Assembly (NCBI RefSeq): GCF_044466355.1
Contig: NZ_JBITMQ010000008.1
Span: 310,001 to 374,000 of the forward strand
DNA length: 64,000 nt
Source: Actinophytocola sp044466355
GTDB lineage: Bacteria; Actinomycetota; Actinomycetes; Mycobacteriales; Pseudonocardiaceae
Reading direction: 5' to 3'
Below, in pieces: positions 15,787 through 24,292 of this stretch (positions are counted from its first letter, which is position 1; every line of letters begins with the position of its first letter). Position numbers and translations under genes: made by a program. Under the pieces are notes generated by a model. That model saw only the letters and a list, made by a program, of their open reading frames with translations. It had not been told where the DNA came from and ran no database searches.

Positions 15787-16958
15787 TCGACCTCCACGCG
15801 ATCCGTGCCGACACGCCCGGCACCCACCGCGGCGTCTTCCTCGACAGCGCCGGTTCGTCGCTGCCGCCCGTGCAGGTCCTGGACGAGGTGGTGAACCACC
15901 TGCGCCGCGAGGCGGAGGTGGGCGGCTACCGAGCGGCGGAGGAACGCGCGGAGGACCTCGACGAGGGCTATGCGGTGCTGGCCAGGGCGCTGGGCTGTGC
16001 ACCGGACGAGGTGGCGTTCACGGACAGCGCCACAAGATCCTGGCTGGCGGCTTTCGACGCCATCCCACTGGCCGCGGGCGACCGCGTGCTGTCGACGGAG
16101 GCGGAGTACGGCGGGAACGCCGTCCCGTTGCTGCGCCGGGCAGCGGAGGTCGGCGCGACCGTGGAGCCGGTCCCGTCGGACGCGTCGGGGGCCGTGGACG
16201 TGGCGGCACTGCGCTCGATGCTGGACGAACGCGTCCGGCTGATCTCGCTGGTGCACGTCCCGACGAACGGCGGCCTGGTGAACCCGGCGGCGGACGTGAT
16301 CGCCGCGGCGCGTGCGACGGACGCGATCGTGCTGCTGGACGCGTGCCAGTCCGCGGGGCAGGTGGACCTGGCGGGTCTCGACGCGGACATCGTCACGGGC
16401 AGCGGCCGGAAGTGGCTGCGGGGTCCGCGCGGGACGGGCTTCCTGGTGGTGCGCAAGCGCATCCGGGACCGGCTGGTGCCGCGGCAGGTCGATCTGCACA
16501 GCGGGACGTGGGAGGCGCCGGACCGGTTCTCGCTGCGGTCCGATGCGCGGGTGTTCGAGCTGTGGGAGTCGAGCGTCGCGGACCGCCTTGGGTTGGTCGC
16601 GGCGTTCCGGTACGCGCTGGACTTGGGGCTGGCGAACATCGAGTCGACGGTCGCGTCCCGCGGTGAGTACCTGCGGCGCGGGCTGGCCGACGTGCCGGGC
16701 GTGACCGTCCACGACCTCGGCACACGGCGGTGCGGGTTGGTCACGTTCACGGTCGCCGGCGTGGTGGCGGCGGAGGTCCGCGACCGGCTGCGCGCCCACC
16801 ACATCACGGTGAGCGTGTCGGGCACGACGTCGACGCAGTACGACATGACCCGCCGCGGGTTGGACACGATCGTCCGCGCTTCGCCGCACTACTTCGTGAC
16901 GGAGGAGCAGCTGGACGAGGCCGTCGCGTCGGTGCGCGAACTGGCCGCCCACCCGTGA
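15783..16958 (+). CDS. Class V aminotransferase-fold PLP enzyme (cysteine desulfurase / EgtE-like)
   Basis: 391 residues. Fold-type I class V features: VFLDSAGSSLPPVQVLDEV, HLRREAEVGGYRAAEER, an internal LISLVHVPTNGGLVNPA strand, the PLP-Asp region IVLLDACQSAGQVDL, and the Schiff-base lysine in TGSGRKWLRGPRGTGFL. Overall look is close to isopenicillin-N epimerase/cysteine-desulfurase relatives and to EgtE (hercynylcysteine sulfoxide lyase) of ergothioneine synthesis. No egtABCD genes are in the window, so substrate stays open. GTG 15783 overlaps the stop of the binding-protein gene. The TIR-domain gene starts 12 bp downstream. Confidence 0.82.
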   Translation: MIDLHAIRADTPGTHRGVFLDSAGSSLPPVQVLDEVVNHLRREAEVGGYRAAEERAEDLDEGYAVLARALGCAPDEVAFTDSATRSWLAAFDAIPLAAGDRVLSTEAEYGGNAVPLLRRAAEVGATVEPVPSDASGAVDVAALRSMLDERVRLISLVHVPTNGGLVNPAADVIAAARATDAIVLLDACQSAGQVDLAGLDADIVTGSGRKWLRGPRGTGFLVVRKRIRDRLVPRQVDLHSGTWEAPDRFSLRSDARVFELWESSVADRLGLVAAFRYALDLGLANIESTVASRGEYLRRGLADVPGVTVHDLGTRRCGLVTFTVAGVVAAEVRDRLRAHHITVSVSGTTSTQYDMTRRGLDTIVRASPHYFVTEEQLDEAVASVRELAAHP

Positions 16959-16970
16959 CACCATGACCGC

Positions 16971-18053
16971 GTGCCGTACGAGTTCGACTTCGATGTGGCG
17001 GTCTCCTTCGCGGGCGAGGACCGCGCGCTGGTCGCGGAGGTCGTCGAGGGCCTGAAGACGCGCGGGGTCAGCGTGTTCTACGACCAGGACTTCACCGCCG
17101 AGATGTGGGGCGAGAACCTGGTCGACTACCTGCAGACGGTGTACCGGTTGCGTGCCCGCTTCGTGATCATGTTCGTGTCGCGCCACTACCGCGACAAGAT
17201 GTGGACCCGTCACGAACGTGAGAGTGCCCAGAGCCGGGCCATTCAGCAGGACTCGGCCTACATCCTCCCCGTGCGGTTGGACGACACGGAACTGCCAGGT
17301 CTCCACGTGACGACCGGGTATCTCGACGCCAGGGATGTCGGTGCCGGAGGCATCGTCGACACCACGCTGGACAGGCTCGGCGTCGCGCGCGTGGCCGCCG
17401 CGCCACGGTTCAACGGGCGCGTGCCGCGCACGGAGGCCGAGTTCGCCGTCGTGCTCAGGGAACGCCCGACAGCCTGGGAGTACCTGCTCTGGTTCGGGCT
17501 GCTGAAACAGGGCTTGGACGCCCTCGAGGACAAGTACCGCGACCACCAGATCGGGTACGCGGTGCGGAACGGCAGGTTCGTCCGGCCCGCGGACGCGGTG
17601 GAGCTGATCGAGCGGAATCTGGGTGTCCTGCTCAGCCTCGTCGACGGGTTCGACCGGATACTCAGTGCACAAGCCCAGGACGCCGCGTTCGGCCGCGAAG
17701 GGGGAGCCGGAGACCCCGACCGGATCAGGCATCTCGCCCGGCGGCTGGTCGGCCTGTACGAGGAGTTCCTGGATCACGCGGCTGATCTCAGGGCGACTTC
17801 GGCCGTCTCGTCGGCGTTCCGGGAGATGCTCGACTTGCAGGCGAGAATGGCGAATGAGCCGATCGAACGCATCAGGGGTCTCGTGACCGAACTCGTGCGC
17901 GAGGGTGACACCTTGGTCGAACGCGCCGAAGCCGGAACGGACGTCGTCCTGGCGGTCCCCCTGGTGCTGGACTTCGATCATGCGTTGATGGCGCGCTTCT
18001 CCGACGCGGTCACCGAGTTCGTCCTTGAGCAGCGGGCGGAGGCCGAGGCATGA
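16971..18053 (+). CDS. TIR-domain protein with uncharacterised helical C-terminal domain
   Basis: 360 residues. Residues 1-140 form a TIR domain: DVAVSFAGEDRALVAEVVEG, GVSVFYDQDFTAEMWGENLV, RFVIMFVSRHYRDKMWTRHE and ILPVRLDDTELPGL. E82 in W-T-R-H-E-R is the candidate catalytic Glu of an NAD-consuming TIR. From about 150 to 360 the protein is predicted helical (EYLLWFGLLKQGLDALEDKY, LLSLVDGFDRILSAQ, LVTELVREGDTLVERAE) and matches no family I know. Bacterial TIR proteins often act in phage defence by degrading NAD. No recognised partner lies alongside; the upstream PLP enzyme ends 12 bp away. No SD or clear -10 precedes the GTG, so the start is less certain. Confidence 0.82.
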   Translation: MPYEFDFDVAVSFAGEDRALVAEVVEGLKTRGVSVFYDQDFTAEMWGENLVDYLQTVYRLRARFVIMFVSRHYRDKMWTRHERESAQSRAIQQDSAYILPVRLDDTELPGLHVTTGYLDARDVGAGGIVDTTLDRLGVARVAAAPRFNGRVPRTEAEFAVVLRERPTAWEYLLWFGLLKQGLDALEDKYRDHQIGYAVRNGRFVRPADAVELIERNLGVLLSLVDGFDRILSAQAQDAAFGREGGAGDPDRIRHLARRLVGLYEEFLDHAADLRATSAVSSAFREMLDLQARMANEPIERIRGLVTELVREGDTLVERAEAGTDVVLAVPLVLDFDHALMARFSDAVTEFVLEQRAEAEA

Positions 18054-18054
18054 C

Positions 18055-18085
18055 GGTGGCCCGGCGACGCAGCCGCCGGGCCACC
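18055..18085. terminator. Bidirectional hairpin between TIR and carboxypeptidase genes
   Basis: 12-bp perfect stem ggtggcccggcg / cgccgggccacc with 7-nt loop, between two convergent stop codons. No long T-run on either side. Confidence 0.65.
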
Positions 18086-18098
18086 ACGAAACCCCTGG

Positions 18099-19370
18099 TC
18101 AGGTCGCGTTCGACAGCAGGGTGTCGACCGCGCCGTCGTTGCGGGTCGTCTGCGGGACGATGTCCTCGTCCGGCGGGTAGAAACCGTCGATGCCGCCGCC
18201 CGACGGGTACATCTCGAAGCAGTACGAGAGCACCTTGTGCTGTCCCCACATCCAGTCGTTGATGTCACCGTCCGTGATGTACAGCCCGGACGACTGGTCC
18301 GGCGTGTACCCGTTCGACGCCGCCATCTCCTCGCCGACCGACCTGAAGCGGTCGTACTCCTCCTGCGTCATGCCCTCGGTCACCGTGTCGTAGGTGAACC
18401 CGAACGGCCACAGCACCAGCTCGGAGAACGTGTGGAAGTCGATGTGCGCCTTGATCTGTTGCGCACCGCCGACGACCCGGGAGTCCACGAAGTCCTGAAC
18501 GGCCCGCACCTCGGGTGCCGACGCCGCCGACGGGCCCCGGTAGTCCTCCGCGGACGGTGAGGTCGACGAACCGTCGCAGCAGCCCCAGTTGTACGAGAAG
18601 TTCCGGTTCTGGTCTGTCCCGACCGAGCCGTCGTCGTTGGGCTGGCGGTTCTTGCGCCAGCCCGCGTACTCGCCACCCGCGATGTCGAACTCGGCGCCGT
18701 CCGGGTTCTGCGACGGGACGACCCAGATCTCCTTCGCGTCCACCGAACCGGTGACCCCGGCGTCCGACCCGTAGCCGGACGTGAAGCGGTCCACGATGTG
18801 CAGGCACATCTCCGTGGTCAGGTGCTCGCGTGCGTGCATGTTGCACGTGAACAGCACCTCGGGCTCGTCCTCGTCGGTCGCCGCGTTGTCGCTGATCTTG
18901 ATCACCGGGATGTCGCGGCCCTCGTACGAGGAGCCGATGCTCGACACCGCCGTGATGTCCGGGTGCGCCGACGCGGCCGCCTGCAGCGCGGCCACCATCT
19001 CGTCGTACGTGTGGTACCCCTCGTCACCGGCGGGGAAGTCGGCGGCCCGGGCCGAGACGCCGCCGCCACGCTGGTCGAGCAGCGCCGCCCAGTCGCCCTC
19101 CAGCGACAGGGAGAGTCCCTGCGCGCGCAGTGCCGATGCCTGGGACGGGCTCGCCACGACCTCCATGGCGCCGTCGCGAACACCGAGCACGTCGACGCCC
19201 GTGCGGGTGACGTCGGCCCGTTCGCCCGCGGTGTCCGCGCCCCGCACCTGGTAGAGCCCCTGGTCCGGCACCGGTTCCTCGGCAGCACCGGCCTGCCAGC
19301 CGGTGACGAGCACCAGGACGGCCGCCGTGACGCCGGCGCTCGCCCCGAGCACCCGACGTGTGGTGAGCAT
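18099..19370 (-). CDS. Secreted M14 zinc carboxypeptidase
   Basis: 423 residues. Sec signal (RRVLGASAGVTAAVLVLVTG, AEA cleavage area), propeptide-like region to about residue 115, then the M14 catalytic domain. Zinc ligands: HxxE in CNMHAREHLTTE and the distal His in AHIDFHTFSELVLWP. The catalytic Glu is in SYCFEMYPS. Substrate-binding RNRNFSYNWG-type motif is seen as TDQNRNFSYNWGCC. Similar to Streptomyces carboxypeptidase T/SG. ATG 19370 is chosen for GGGAGG 5 nt upstream; an earlier frame start at 19508 adds a non-signal-like extension. Exported peptide scavenging is the likely role. Confidence 0.92.
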   Translation of the reverse strand: MLTTRRVLGASAGVTAAVLVLVTGWQAGAAEEPVPDQGLYQVRGADTAGERADVTRTGVDVLGVRDGAMEVVASPSQASALRAQGLSLSLEGDWAALLDQRGGGVSARAADFPAGDEGYHTYDEMVAALQAAASAHPDITAVSSIGSSYEGRDIPVIKISDNAATDEDEPEVLFTCNMHAREHLTTEMCLHIVDRFTSGYGSDAGVTGSVDAKEIWVVPSQNPDGAEFDIAGGEYAGWRKNRQPNDDGSVGTDQNRNFSYNWGCCDGSSTSPSAEDYRGPSAASAPEVRAVQDFVDSRVVGGAQQIKAHIDFHTFSELVLWPFGFTYDTVTEGMTQEEYDRFRSVGEEMAASNGYTPDQSSGLYITDGDINDWMWGQHKVLSYCFEMYPSGGGIDGFYPPDEDIVPQTTRNDGAVDTLLSNAT

Positions 19371-19516
19371 GTCGCCTCCCCGAAGGCTGTTGTTGTGATC
19401 GCCCGAGCCTCCGGCGGCGACCACGCGGCGACAACCCGTCATTGGTCGGGAACGGTGCGTCAGGATCGCATCACCCGACGAAGGTAGTGGGCCGATCGGG
19501 CGCACCACCGACCGCT

Positions 19517-19522
19517 TAGGCT
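19517..19522 (+). promoter_or_regulatory. Candidate -10 box of the hisD promoter
   Basis: TAGGCT, about 27 nt before the hisD ATG; a GAGAGGA ribosome-binding site (19538-19544) follows, so this promoter has a short leader. Confidence 0.4.
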
Positions 19523-19549
19523 GGTGCCAGACGAAACGAGAGGAACCCG

Positions 19550-20872
19550 ATGCTGAGCCGCACCGACCTGCGTGGTCGAGTCCCGTCCCCGGCCGAGCTG
19601 CGCACGCTCCTGCCGCGCGCCGAGGTGGACGTGGACGCGGTGCTGCATCAGGTCCGTCCCCTGGTCGACGACGTGCGCGAACGCGGTGTCGAGGCCGTGC
19701 TGGAGCTGTCCGAGCGCTTCGACGGGGTGCGGCCGGCGGCCGTCCGCGTCCCCGCCCGCGAGCTGACGTCCGGGCTGGCGTTCCTGCCCGCCGCCGTCCG
19801 TGAGGCGCTCGAGGAGTCGATCGACCGCGCCCGGCTCGTGCACGCCGACCAGGTCCGCACCGACGTGACGACCCAGGTCGTGCCCGGTGGCACGGTCACC
19901 GAGCGCTGGGTGCCGGTCCGCCGCGTCGGCCTGTACGCACCCGGCGGCCTCGCGGTCTACCCGTCCAGTGTGGTCATGAACGTGGTGCCCGCCCAGACCG
20001 CGGGCGTCGAGTCACTGGTCGTGTGCTCACCGCCGCAGGCCGAGTTCGGTGGCCTCCCGCACCCGACGATCCTCGCCGCCGCCGAGTTGCTCGGGGTGAC
20101 CGAGGTGTGGGCCGTCGGGGGAGCGCAGGCGGTCGCGCTGCTGGCCTACGGCGGCACCGACACCGACGGCACGCCGCTGGAGCCGGTCGACATGGTCACC
20201 GGCCCAGGCAACGTCTACCTGACCGCCGCGAAGCGCCTGCTCCGCGGCATGATCGGGATCGACTCCGAGGCGGGCCCGACCGAGATCGCGATCCTCGCCG
20301 ACGACACCGCCGACCCGGTGCACGTCGCCGCCGACCTGATCAGCCAGGCCGAGCACGACACCCTCGCCGCGAGCGTGCTGGTCACGTCGTCGCCGGAGCT
20401 GGCCGACGCCGTCGACGCCGAGCTGGCCCGGCAGGTCAAGGCCACCAAGCACACCGACCGGATCACCACCGCACTGCAGGGCCCGCAGTCGGGCTGCGTC
20501 CTGGTGTCCGACGTGGACGCCGGACTGTCCGTCGTGGACGCCTACGCCGCCGAGCACCTGGAGATCCAGACCGCCGACGCGTCCGCCGTCGCCGCGCGGG
20601 TCCGAGCCGCGGGCGCGGTGTTCGTCGGCGCGCACAGCCCGGTCTCGCTCGGCGACTACTGCGCCGGGTCGAACCACGTGCTGCCCACCGGCGGCTGCGC
20701 ACGGCACTCGTCGGGCCTGTCGGTGCAGACGTTCCTGCGCGGCATCCACGTCGTCGACTACTCGGCCGAGGCCCTGAAGTCGGTGGCGGACAAGGTGGTC
20801 GCGCTCGCCAACGCCGAGGACCTGCCCGCACACGGCCAGGCCGTCACCGCGCGTTTCGGCGGTGAGTCTTGA
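19550..20872 (+). CDS. hisD: HisD, histidinol dehydrogenase
   Basis: Zinc enzyme performing the last two oxidations from histidinol to histidine. 440 residues. Motifs: RRVGLYAPGGLAVYPSSVVM, VWAVGGAQAVALLAYG, TGPGNVYLTAAKR, GIDSEAGPTEIAILAD, LISQAEHD (zinc-ligand region), EHLEIQ, and GDYCAGSNHVLPTGG with the downstream catalytic His. First gene of hisD-hisC-hisB, whose junctions overlap. Its stop overlaps the TTG start of hisC. Confidence 0.97.
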   Translation: MLSRTDLRGRVPSPAELRTLLPRAEVDVDAVLHQVRPLVDDVRERGVEAVLELSERFDGVRPAAVRVPARELTSGLAFLPAAVREALEESIDRARLVHADQVRTDVTTQVVPGGTVTERWVPVRRVGLYAPGGLAVYPSSVVMNVVPAQTAGVESLVVCSPPQAEFGGLPHPTILAAAELLGVTEVWAVGGAQAVALLAYGGTDTDGTPLEPVDMVTGPGNVYLTAAKRLLRGMIGIDSEAGPTEIAILADDTADPVHVAADLISQAEHDTLAASVLVTSSPELADAVDAELARQVKATKHTDRITTALQGPQSGCVLVSDVDAGLSVVDAYAAEHLEIQTADASAVAARVRAAGAVFVGAHSPVSLGDYCAGSNHVLPTGGCARHSSGLSVQTFLRGIHVVDYSAEALKSVADKVVALANAEDLPAHGQAVTARFGGES

Positions 20873-21963
20873 TCGGCGACGACGTCTCGCTCGCGGACCT
20901 GCCGCTGCGCGACGACCTGCGCGGCAGGTCCCCGTACGGGGCGCCGCAGCTGGACGTCGAGTTCCGGCTCAACACCAACGAGAACCCGTACCCGCCGCCG
21001 CCCGCGCTGGTCGCGGACGTGACGCAGGCGGTCGCGGAGGTGGCGGCGAACCTGCACCGCTACCCCGACCGTGACGCGGTCGCGCTGCGCACCGACCTGG
21101 CCGCGTACCTGTCCACGGCCACCGGTGTGCAGCTGCGCACCGCGAACCTGTGGGCCGCCAACGGTTCCAACGAGGTGCTGCAGCAGATCCTGCAGGCGTT
21201 CGGCGGCCCCGGCCGCACGGCGCTGGGGTTCGAGCCGTCGTACTCGATGCACCCGATCATCGCCGCGGGCACCCGCACGGAGTGGGCGCCGACCCCGCGC
21301 CGCGCGGACTTCACGCTGGACACGGCCGCGGCGGCCGAGGTGCTGGCCGCGCGCAAGCCGCACATCGCGTTCGTGACCAGCCCGAACAACCCGACCGGCG
21401 GTTCCATCCCGCTGGCTGAGCTGCGTGCGCTGATCGAGGCCGCGCCAGGGCTGATCGTGGTGGACGAGGCGTACGCGGAGTTCTCGTCGCAGCCCAGCGC
21501 GGTCACGCTGCTGGCCGAGTACCCGGCGAAGCTGATCGTGTCCCGCACGATGAGCAAGGCGTTCGCGTTCGCGGGCGGCCGCCTCGGCTACCTCGCGGCC
21601 GCGCCCGCGATGGTCGACGCGTTGCTGCTGGTGCGGCTGCCCTACCACCTGTCGGTCGTCACGCAGGCCGCCGCCAGGGCCGCGTTGCGCCACGCCGACG
21701 AGACCCTCGCGTCGGTGCACAAGCTGGCGTCCGAACGCGACCGGGTCGTGGAGTCGTTGCGGGGCCTGGGTTTCCAGGTCGTGCCGAGCGACGCCAACTT
21801 CGTCCTCTTCGGACAGTTCGACGACGCGCCCGCGACGTGGCGGGCGTACCTGGACCACGGGGTGCTCATCCGCGACGTGGGCATCCCCGGTCACCTGCGG
21901 GTGACCATCGGCACCCCGGCGGAGAACGACGCGTTCCTGGCCGCGAGCAAGGAGATCAGGTGA
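20869..21963 (+). CDS. hisC: HisC, histidinol-phosphate aminotransferase
   Basis: PLP class I/II aminotransferase making histidinol phosphate. 364 residues. Motifs: FRLNTNENPYPPP, WAANGSNEVLQQILQAFGGP, FVTSPNNPTGG, VVDEAYAEF, and PLP-lysine in SRTMSKAFAFAGGRLGYL. The only start that gives a full-length protein without heavy overlap is TTG 20869, which overlaps the hisD TGA. The stop overlaps the GTG of hisB. A TTG inside an overlap suggests reinitiation-dependent translation. Confidence 0.95.
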   Translation: MIGDDVSLADLPLRDDLRGRSPYGAPQLDVEFRLNTNENPYPPPPALVADVTQAVAEVAANLHRYPDRDAVALRTDLAAYLSTATGVQLRTANLWAANGSNEVLQQILQAFGGPGRTALGFEPSYSMHPIIAAGTRTEWAPTPRRADFTLDTAAAAEVLAARKPHIAFVTSPNNPTGGSIPLAELRALIEAAPGLIVVDEAYAEFSSQPSAVTLLAEYPAKLIVSRTMSKAFAFAGGRLGYLAAAPAMVDALLLVRLPYHLSVVTQAAARAALRHADETLASVHKLASERDRVVESLRGLGFQVVPSDANFVLFGQFDDAPATWRAYLDHGVLIRDVGIPGHLRVTIGTPAENDAFLAASKEIR

Positions 21964-22559
21964 ACCGGATCGGCCGCGTCGAGCGGACCACCAAGGAGTC
22001 GTCGGTGGTCGTGGAGATCGACCTCGACGGTGCGGGCAAGGTGGACGTGTCCACCGGCGTCCCGTTCTACGACCACATGCTGACCGCGTTCGGCGCCCAC
22101 GGCATGTTCGACCTGACCGTCAACGCCAAGGGCGACGTGGAGATCGACGCGCACCACACCGTCGAGGACGTGGCGATCGTGCTCGGCGAGGCGATCGGCA
22201 AGGCGCTGGGCGACAAGCGCGGCATCCGCCGCTTCGGCGACGCGTGGATCCCCATGGACGAGTGCCTCGCCCACGCCGCGGTCGACGTGTCCGGTCGCCC
22301 GTACTGCGTCCTGACCGGCGAGCCGGAGATGATGACCGGCTTCGTGGTCGGCAACAACTACCCGACCGTGCTCAACCGGCACGTGTTCGAGTCGCTGGCC
22401 TTCCACGCCCGGATCGCGCTCCACGTACGGGTGATCCACGGCCGCGACCCGCACCACATCACCGAGGCGCAGTACAAGGCGGTCGCGCGGGCACTGCGGG
22501 CGGCGTCCGAGTCCGACCCCCGGCAGCAGGGCATCCCGAGCACCAAGGGCACCCTCTAG
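21960..22559 (+). CDS. hisB: HisB, imidazoleglycerol-phosphate dehydratase
   Basis: Mn-dependent dehydratase converting IGP to imidazole-acetol phosphate. 199 residues, monofunctional (no phosphatase domain). Motifs: RIGRVERTTKES, VSTGVPFYDHMLTAFGAHG, DVEIDAHHTVEDVAIVLGEA, FGDAWIPMDE, VFESLAFHARIALHV, DPHHITEAQYKA. The repeated His/Glu clusters are the metal ligands. GTG 21960 overlaps the hisC stop. Unlike the usual actinobacterial order, hisH does not follow; about 4.7 kb of unrelated genes intervene. Confidence 0.97.
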   Translation: MNRIGRVERTTKESSVVVEIDLDGAGKVDVSTGVPFYDHMLTAFGAHGMFDLTVNAKGDVEIDAHHTVEDVAIVLGEAIGKALGDKRGIRRFGDAWIPMDECLAHAAVDVSGRPYCVLTGEPEMMTGFVVGNNYPTVLNRHVFESLAFHARIALHVRVIHGRDPHHITEAQYKAVARALRAASESDPRQQGIPSTKGTL

Positions 22560-22584
22560 CGCGTCGACCGATCCGCACGTGAAC

Positions 22585-22590
22585 TACGCT
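22585..22590 (+). promoter_or_regulatory. -10 box, leaderless promoter of the 52-aa membrane protein
   Basis: TACGCT, 7 nt before GTG 22598. Confidence 0.5.
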
Positions 22591-22597
22591 CGTCCGC

Positions 22598-22756
22598 GTG
22601 TCCAAGGAAGTCATCGTCATCATCCTGCTCGCGGTCGCCGGGTTCCTCGTCGGCGGTGTCTACTCGACGTACAAGACCGCGAAGGGCCTCGCGATGATCC
22701 TCGGCGTGTGCGCCGTGCTCGCCATCGGCGGCGCCGTCGTCTGGATGAACTCCTAG
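22598..22756 (+). CDS. Small two-helix membrane protein (52 aa)
   Basis: A 52-residue frame immediately after hisB. Two hydrophobic helices (VIVIILLAVAGFLVGGVY and GLAMILGVCAVLAIGGAVVW) are separated by a short basic turn STYKTAK. Third positions are almost all G/C, and a TACGCT box lies 7 nt before the GTG, so it is probably real. The TAG stop shares CTAG (22753-22756) with the convergent TetR gene. No known family; could be a small membrane regulator or simply a conserved hypothetical linked to hisB. Confidence 0.7.
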   Translation: MSKEVIVIILLAVAGFLVGGVYSTYKTAKGLAMILGVCAVLAIGGAVVWMNS

Positions 22757-23310
22757 CACACCCGGTCCAGCTCCGCGTGCAACACCCGGAGCGCGTCGGC
22801 CGCGGTGAGGAACCCCGAGGTCAGGTACGCGCTGAGCCCGGTGCACAACGCGAGCAGCGCGGTCGCCGTCACCGCCGGCTCCGGCACCGCCAGCGCGGTG
22901 AGCAGGTCGGACAGCACCGGTAGCAACTCGTCGGGCCCGGCGGCGTGCGGCTGCGCGGCGAGCGCCGGGTCGGTGAACGCGAGCGCCGCGTAGGCCGCGT
23001 GCACCCGGTACAGGTCGGTGCTCGCCTCGTCGGTCGGCAGCACCGACTCCAGCAGCCCGCGCACCCGCGCCCGGGGCTCGGACGGCAGGTCGTCGAACCG
23101 CGCGCCGATCAGCCCGCGCAGGTACACGAGCCCGCCGAGCAGCAGGGCTTCCTTGGTGGGGAAGTAGTACTGCACGAGGTTGACCGACACCCCGGCCTCC
23201 GCCGCCACCTCGCGGAACCCGCACTGGCCCAGCCCTCGCGTCCGCGCACACCGCACCAGCGCGGCGGCCATCTCCCGCCTGCGGACGTCGTGGTCGACAC
23301 GTTTCGGCAC
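22753..23310 (-). CDS. TetR-family transcriptional regulator
   Basis: 185 residues from GTG 23310. N-terminal HTH: RRREMAAALVRCARTRGLGQ, CGFREVAAEAGVSVNLVQYY, FPTKEALLLGGLVYL. C-terminal ligand domain with a hydrophobic end (VTATALLALCTGLSAYLTSG). TACGAT lies 6 nt before the start (23317-23322) inside a palindrome (23316-23335) shared with the divergent DUF1992 gene, so it likely autoregulates and controls that gene. Stop shares CTAG with the small membrane protein gene. Confidence 0.88.
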   Translation of the reverse strand: MPKRVDHDVRRREMAAALVRCARTRGLGQCGFREVAAEAGVSVNLVQYYFPTKEALLLGGLVYLRGLIGARFDDLPSEPRARVRGLLESVLPTDEASTDLYRVHAAYAALAFTDPALAAQPHAAGPDELLPVLSDLLTALAVPEPAVTATALLALCTGLSAYLTSGFLTAADALRVLHAELDRVC

Positions 23311-23315
23311 TCGAT

Positions 23316-23335
23316 CATCGTACCGCTGTACTATG
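23316..23335. promoter_or_regulatory. Divergent operator-promoter between TetR and DUF1992 genes
   Basis: Inverted repeat catcGTAC-cgct-GTACtatg (7 of 8 arm positions match). It covers the TetR -10 (minus TACGAT) and the DUF1992 -10 (plus TACTAT, 23329-23334). Both starts lie 6 nt beyond their boxes. Confidence 0.68.
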
Positions 23336-23340
23336 AAAAC

Positions 23341-23760
23341 ATGACCGACAGGAAACCGAAGGGCATGCCGGTCGAACACTGGGTCGACCGGCAGATCCGC
23401 ATGGCCCAGGAACGCGGCGAGATGGACAACCTCCCGGGGATGGGCAAACCCCTGCCGAAGCGGAGGGGCGGCGCCCTCGAGTGGGTGGCGGAGAAACTCC
23501 GCGAGGAGAACCACGACACCTCCGTGTTGCTGCCACCGTCGCTGGCGCTGCCGAAGGAGGTCGCCGCGCTGCCGGACCGACTGCGGAAGGTTCGCAAGGA
23601 GCAGGAAGTCCGCGACATCGTGGCCGACCTCAACAAACGCATCGTGGACGTGCACCGACAGCCGCAGGTGGGCCCGCCGCTGCGCCTGGGCCCGCTGGAC
23701 GTGGCGGACGTCGTCCGCGAGTGGCGCGAGTTGTCCACAGGCGAGGACCGTCCGGCCTGA
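23341..23760 (+). CDS. DUF1992 / DnaJ-homologue-subfamily-C-28-like conserved protein
   Basis: 139 residues. The family signature is at the N-terminus: VEHWVDRQIRMAQERGEMDN, LPGMGKPLP, GGALEWVAEKLREEN. A helical C-terminal region follows (KVRKEQEVRDIVADLNKRIV, DVADVVREWREL). DUF1992 proteins are widespread and of unknown function; the name comes from eukaryotic DNAJC28. ATG 23341 follows TACTAT by 6 nt. Apparently controlled by the divergent TetR. Ends just before promoter-like repeat copy C. Confidence 0.85.
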   Translation: MTDRKPKGMPVEHWVDRQIRMAQERGEMDNLPGMGKPLPKRRGGALEWVAEKLREENHDTSVLLPPSLALPKEVAALPDRLRKVRKEQEVRDIVADLNKRIVDVHRQPQVGPPLRLGPLDVADVVREWRELSTGEDRPA

Positions 23761-23775
23761 AACCGTCGGTGCCAG

Positions 23776-23806
23776 GCTCTACGCTGGTGATCGGGGGCCG
23801 GAGGCC
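23776..23806 (+). repeat. Intergenic promoter-like repeat, copy C
   Basis: TACGCT (23780-23785), 7 nt, then GGGGGCCGGAGGCC (23793-23806); same spacing as copies A, B and D. Lies between the convergent DUF1992 and SoxR genes. Confidence 0.6.
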
Positions 23807-23812
23807 GACCCC

Positions 23813-24274
23813 TCAGATCCCGCCCTCGGTGGCCGCCTTCAGCCGGGGCGCCCCAGGCCCGTACGCCGCCAGCAGATCATCCTTGTTGATCAGGTGGCAC
23901 GACTTCAGCGACAGGCAGCCGCACCCGATGCACGCGGTCAACCGGTCCCGCAGCCGCTGCATCGCGTCGATCCGCGCGTCCAGCTCACCCCGCCACACGT
24001 GCGACAACCGCGCCCAGTCGGCCTTCGTCGGCGTGCGGCCCTCGGGCAGCGTGCCGAGCGCGTCGCGGATCTCCTCCAGGCTCAGCCCCACCCGCTGCGC
24101 GGTCCGGATGAACGCGAGTCGCCTGAGCACCGCCCGCGAGTATTTCCGCTGGTTGCCCGCGGTGCGCTCGGACGCGATGAGTCCGCGCTCCTCGTAGAAC
24201 CGCAGCGCGGTGTGCGGCACACCACTACGCCGCGAGACCTCGCCGATCGTCAGGTGGTCGGGCAGTTTCGGCAC
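23813..24274 (-). CDS. soxR: SoxR, redox-sensing MerR-family regulator
   Basis: 153 residues. MerR HTH at LTIGEVSRRSGVPHTALRFY, dimerisation helix to about 110, then the C-terminal [2Fe-2S] cluster motif CIGCGCLSLKSC with all four cysteines, diagnostic of SoxR. In actinobacteria SoxR responds to redox-active compounds and controls a few oxidoreductase or transporter genes. Start GTG 24274 (giving MPKLPDH) is supported by TAGTGT 7 nt upstream (24282-24287). A SoxR-box-like dyad at 24293-24314 sits just upstream of that box. Divergent from a split transketolase, a plausible target because the pentose phosphate path supplies NADPH. Confidence 0.93.
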   Translation of the reverse strand: MPKLPDHLTIGEVSRRSGVPHTALRFYEERGLIASERTAGNQRKYSRAVLRRLAFIRTAQRVGLSLEEIRDALGTLPEGRTPTKADWARLSHVWRGELDARIDAMQRLRDRLTACIGCGCLSLKSCHLINKDDLLAAYGPGAPRLKAATEGGI

Positions 24275-24292
24275 AAGATTCACACTACCGTG

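Noticed and set aside
15705..17981. A 758-codon antisense frame across the PLP and TIR genes
   Set aside because: No domain, crosses two gene boundaries, and lacks the codon bias of real genes here.
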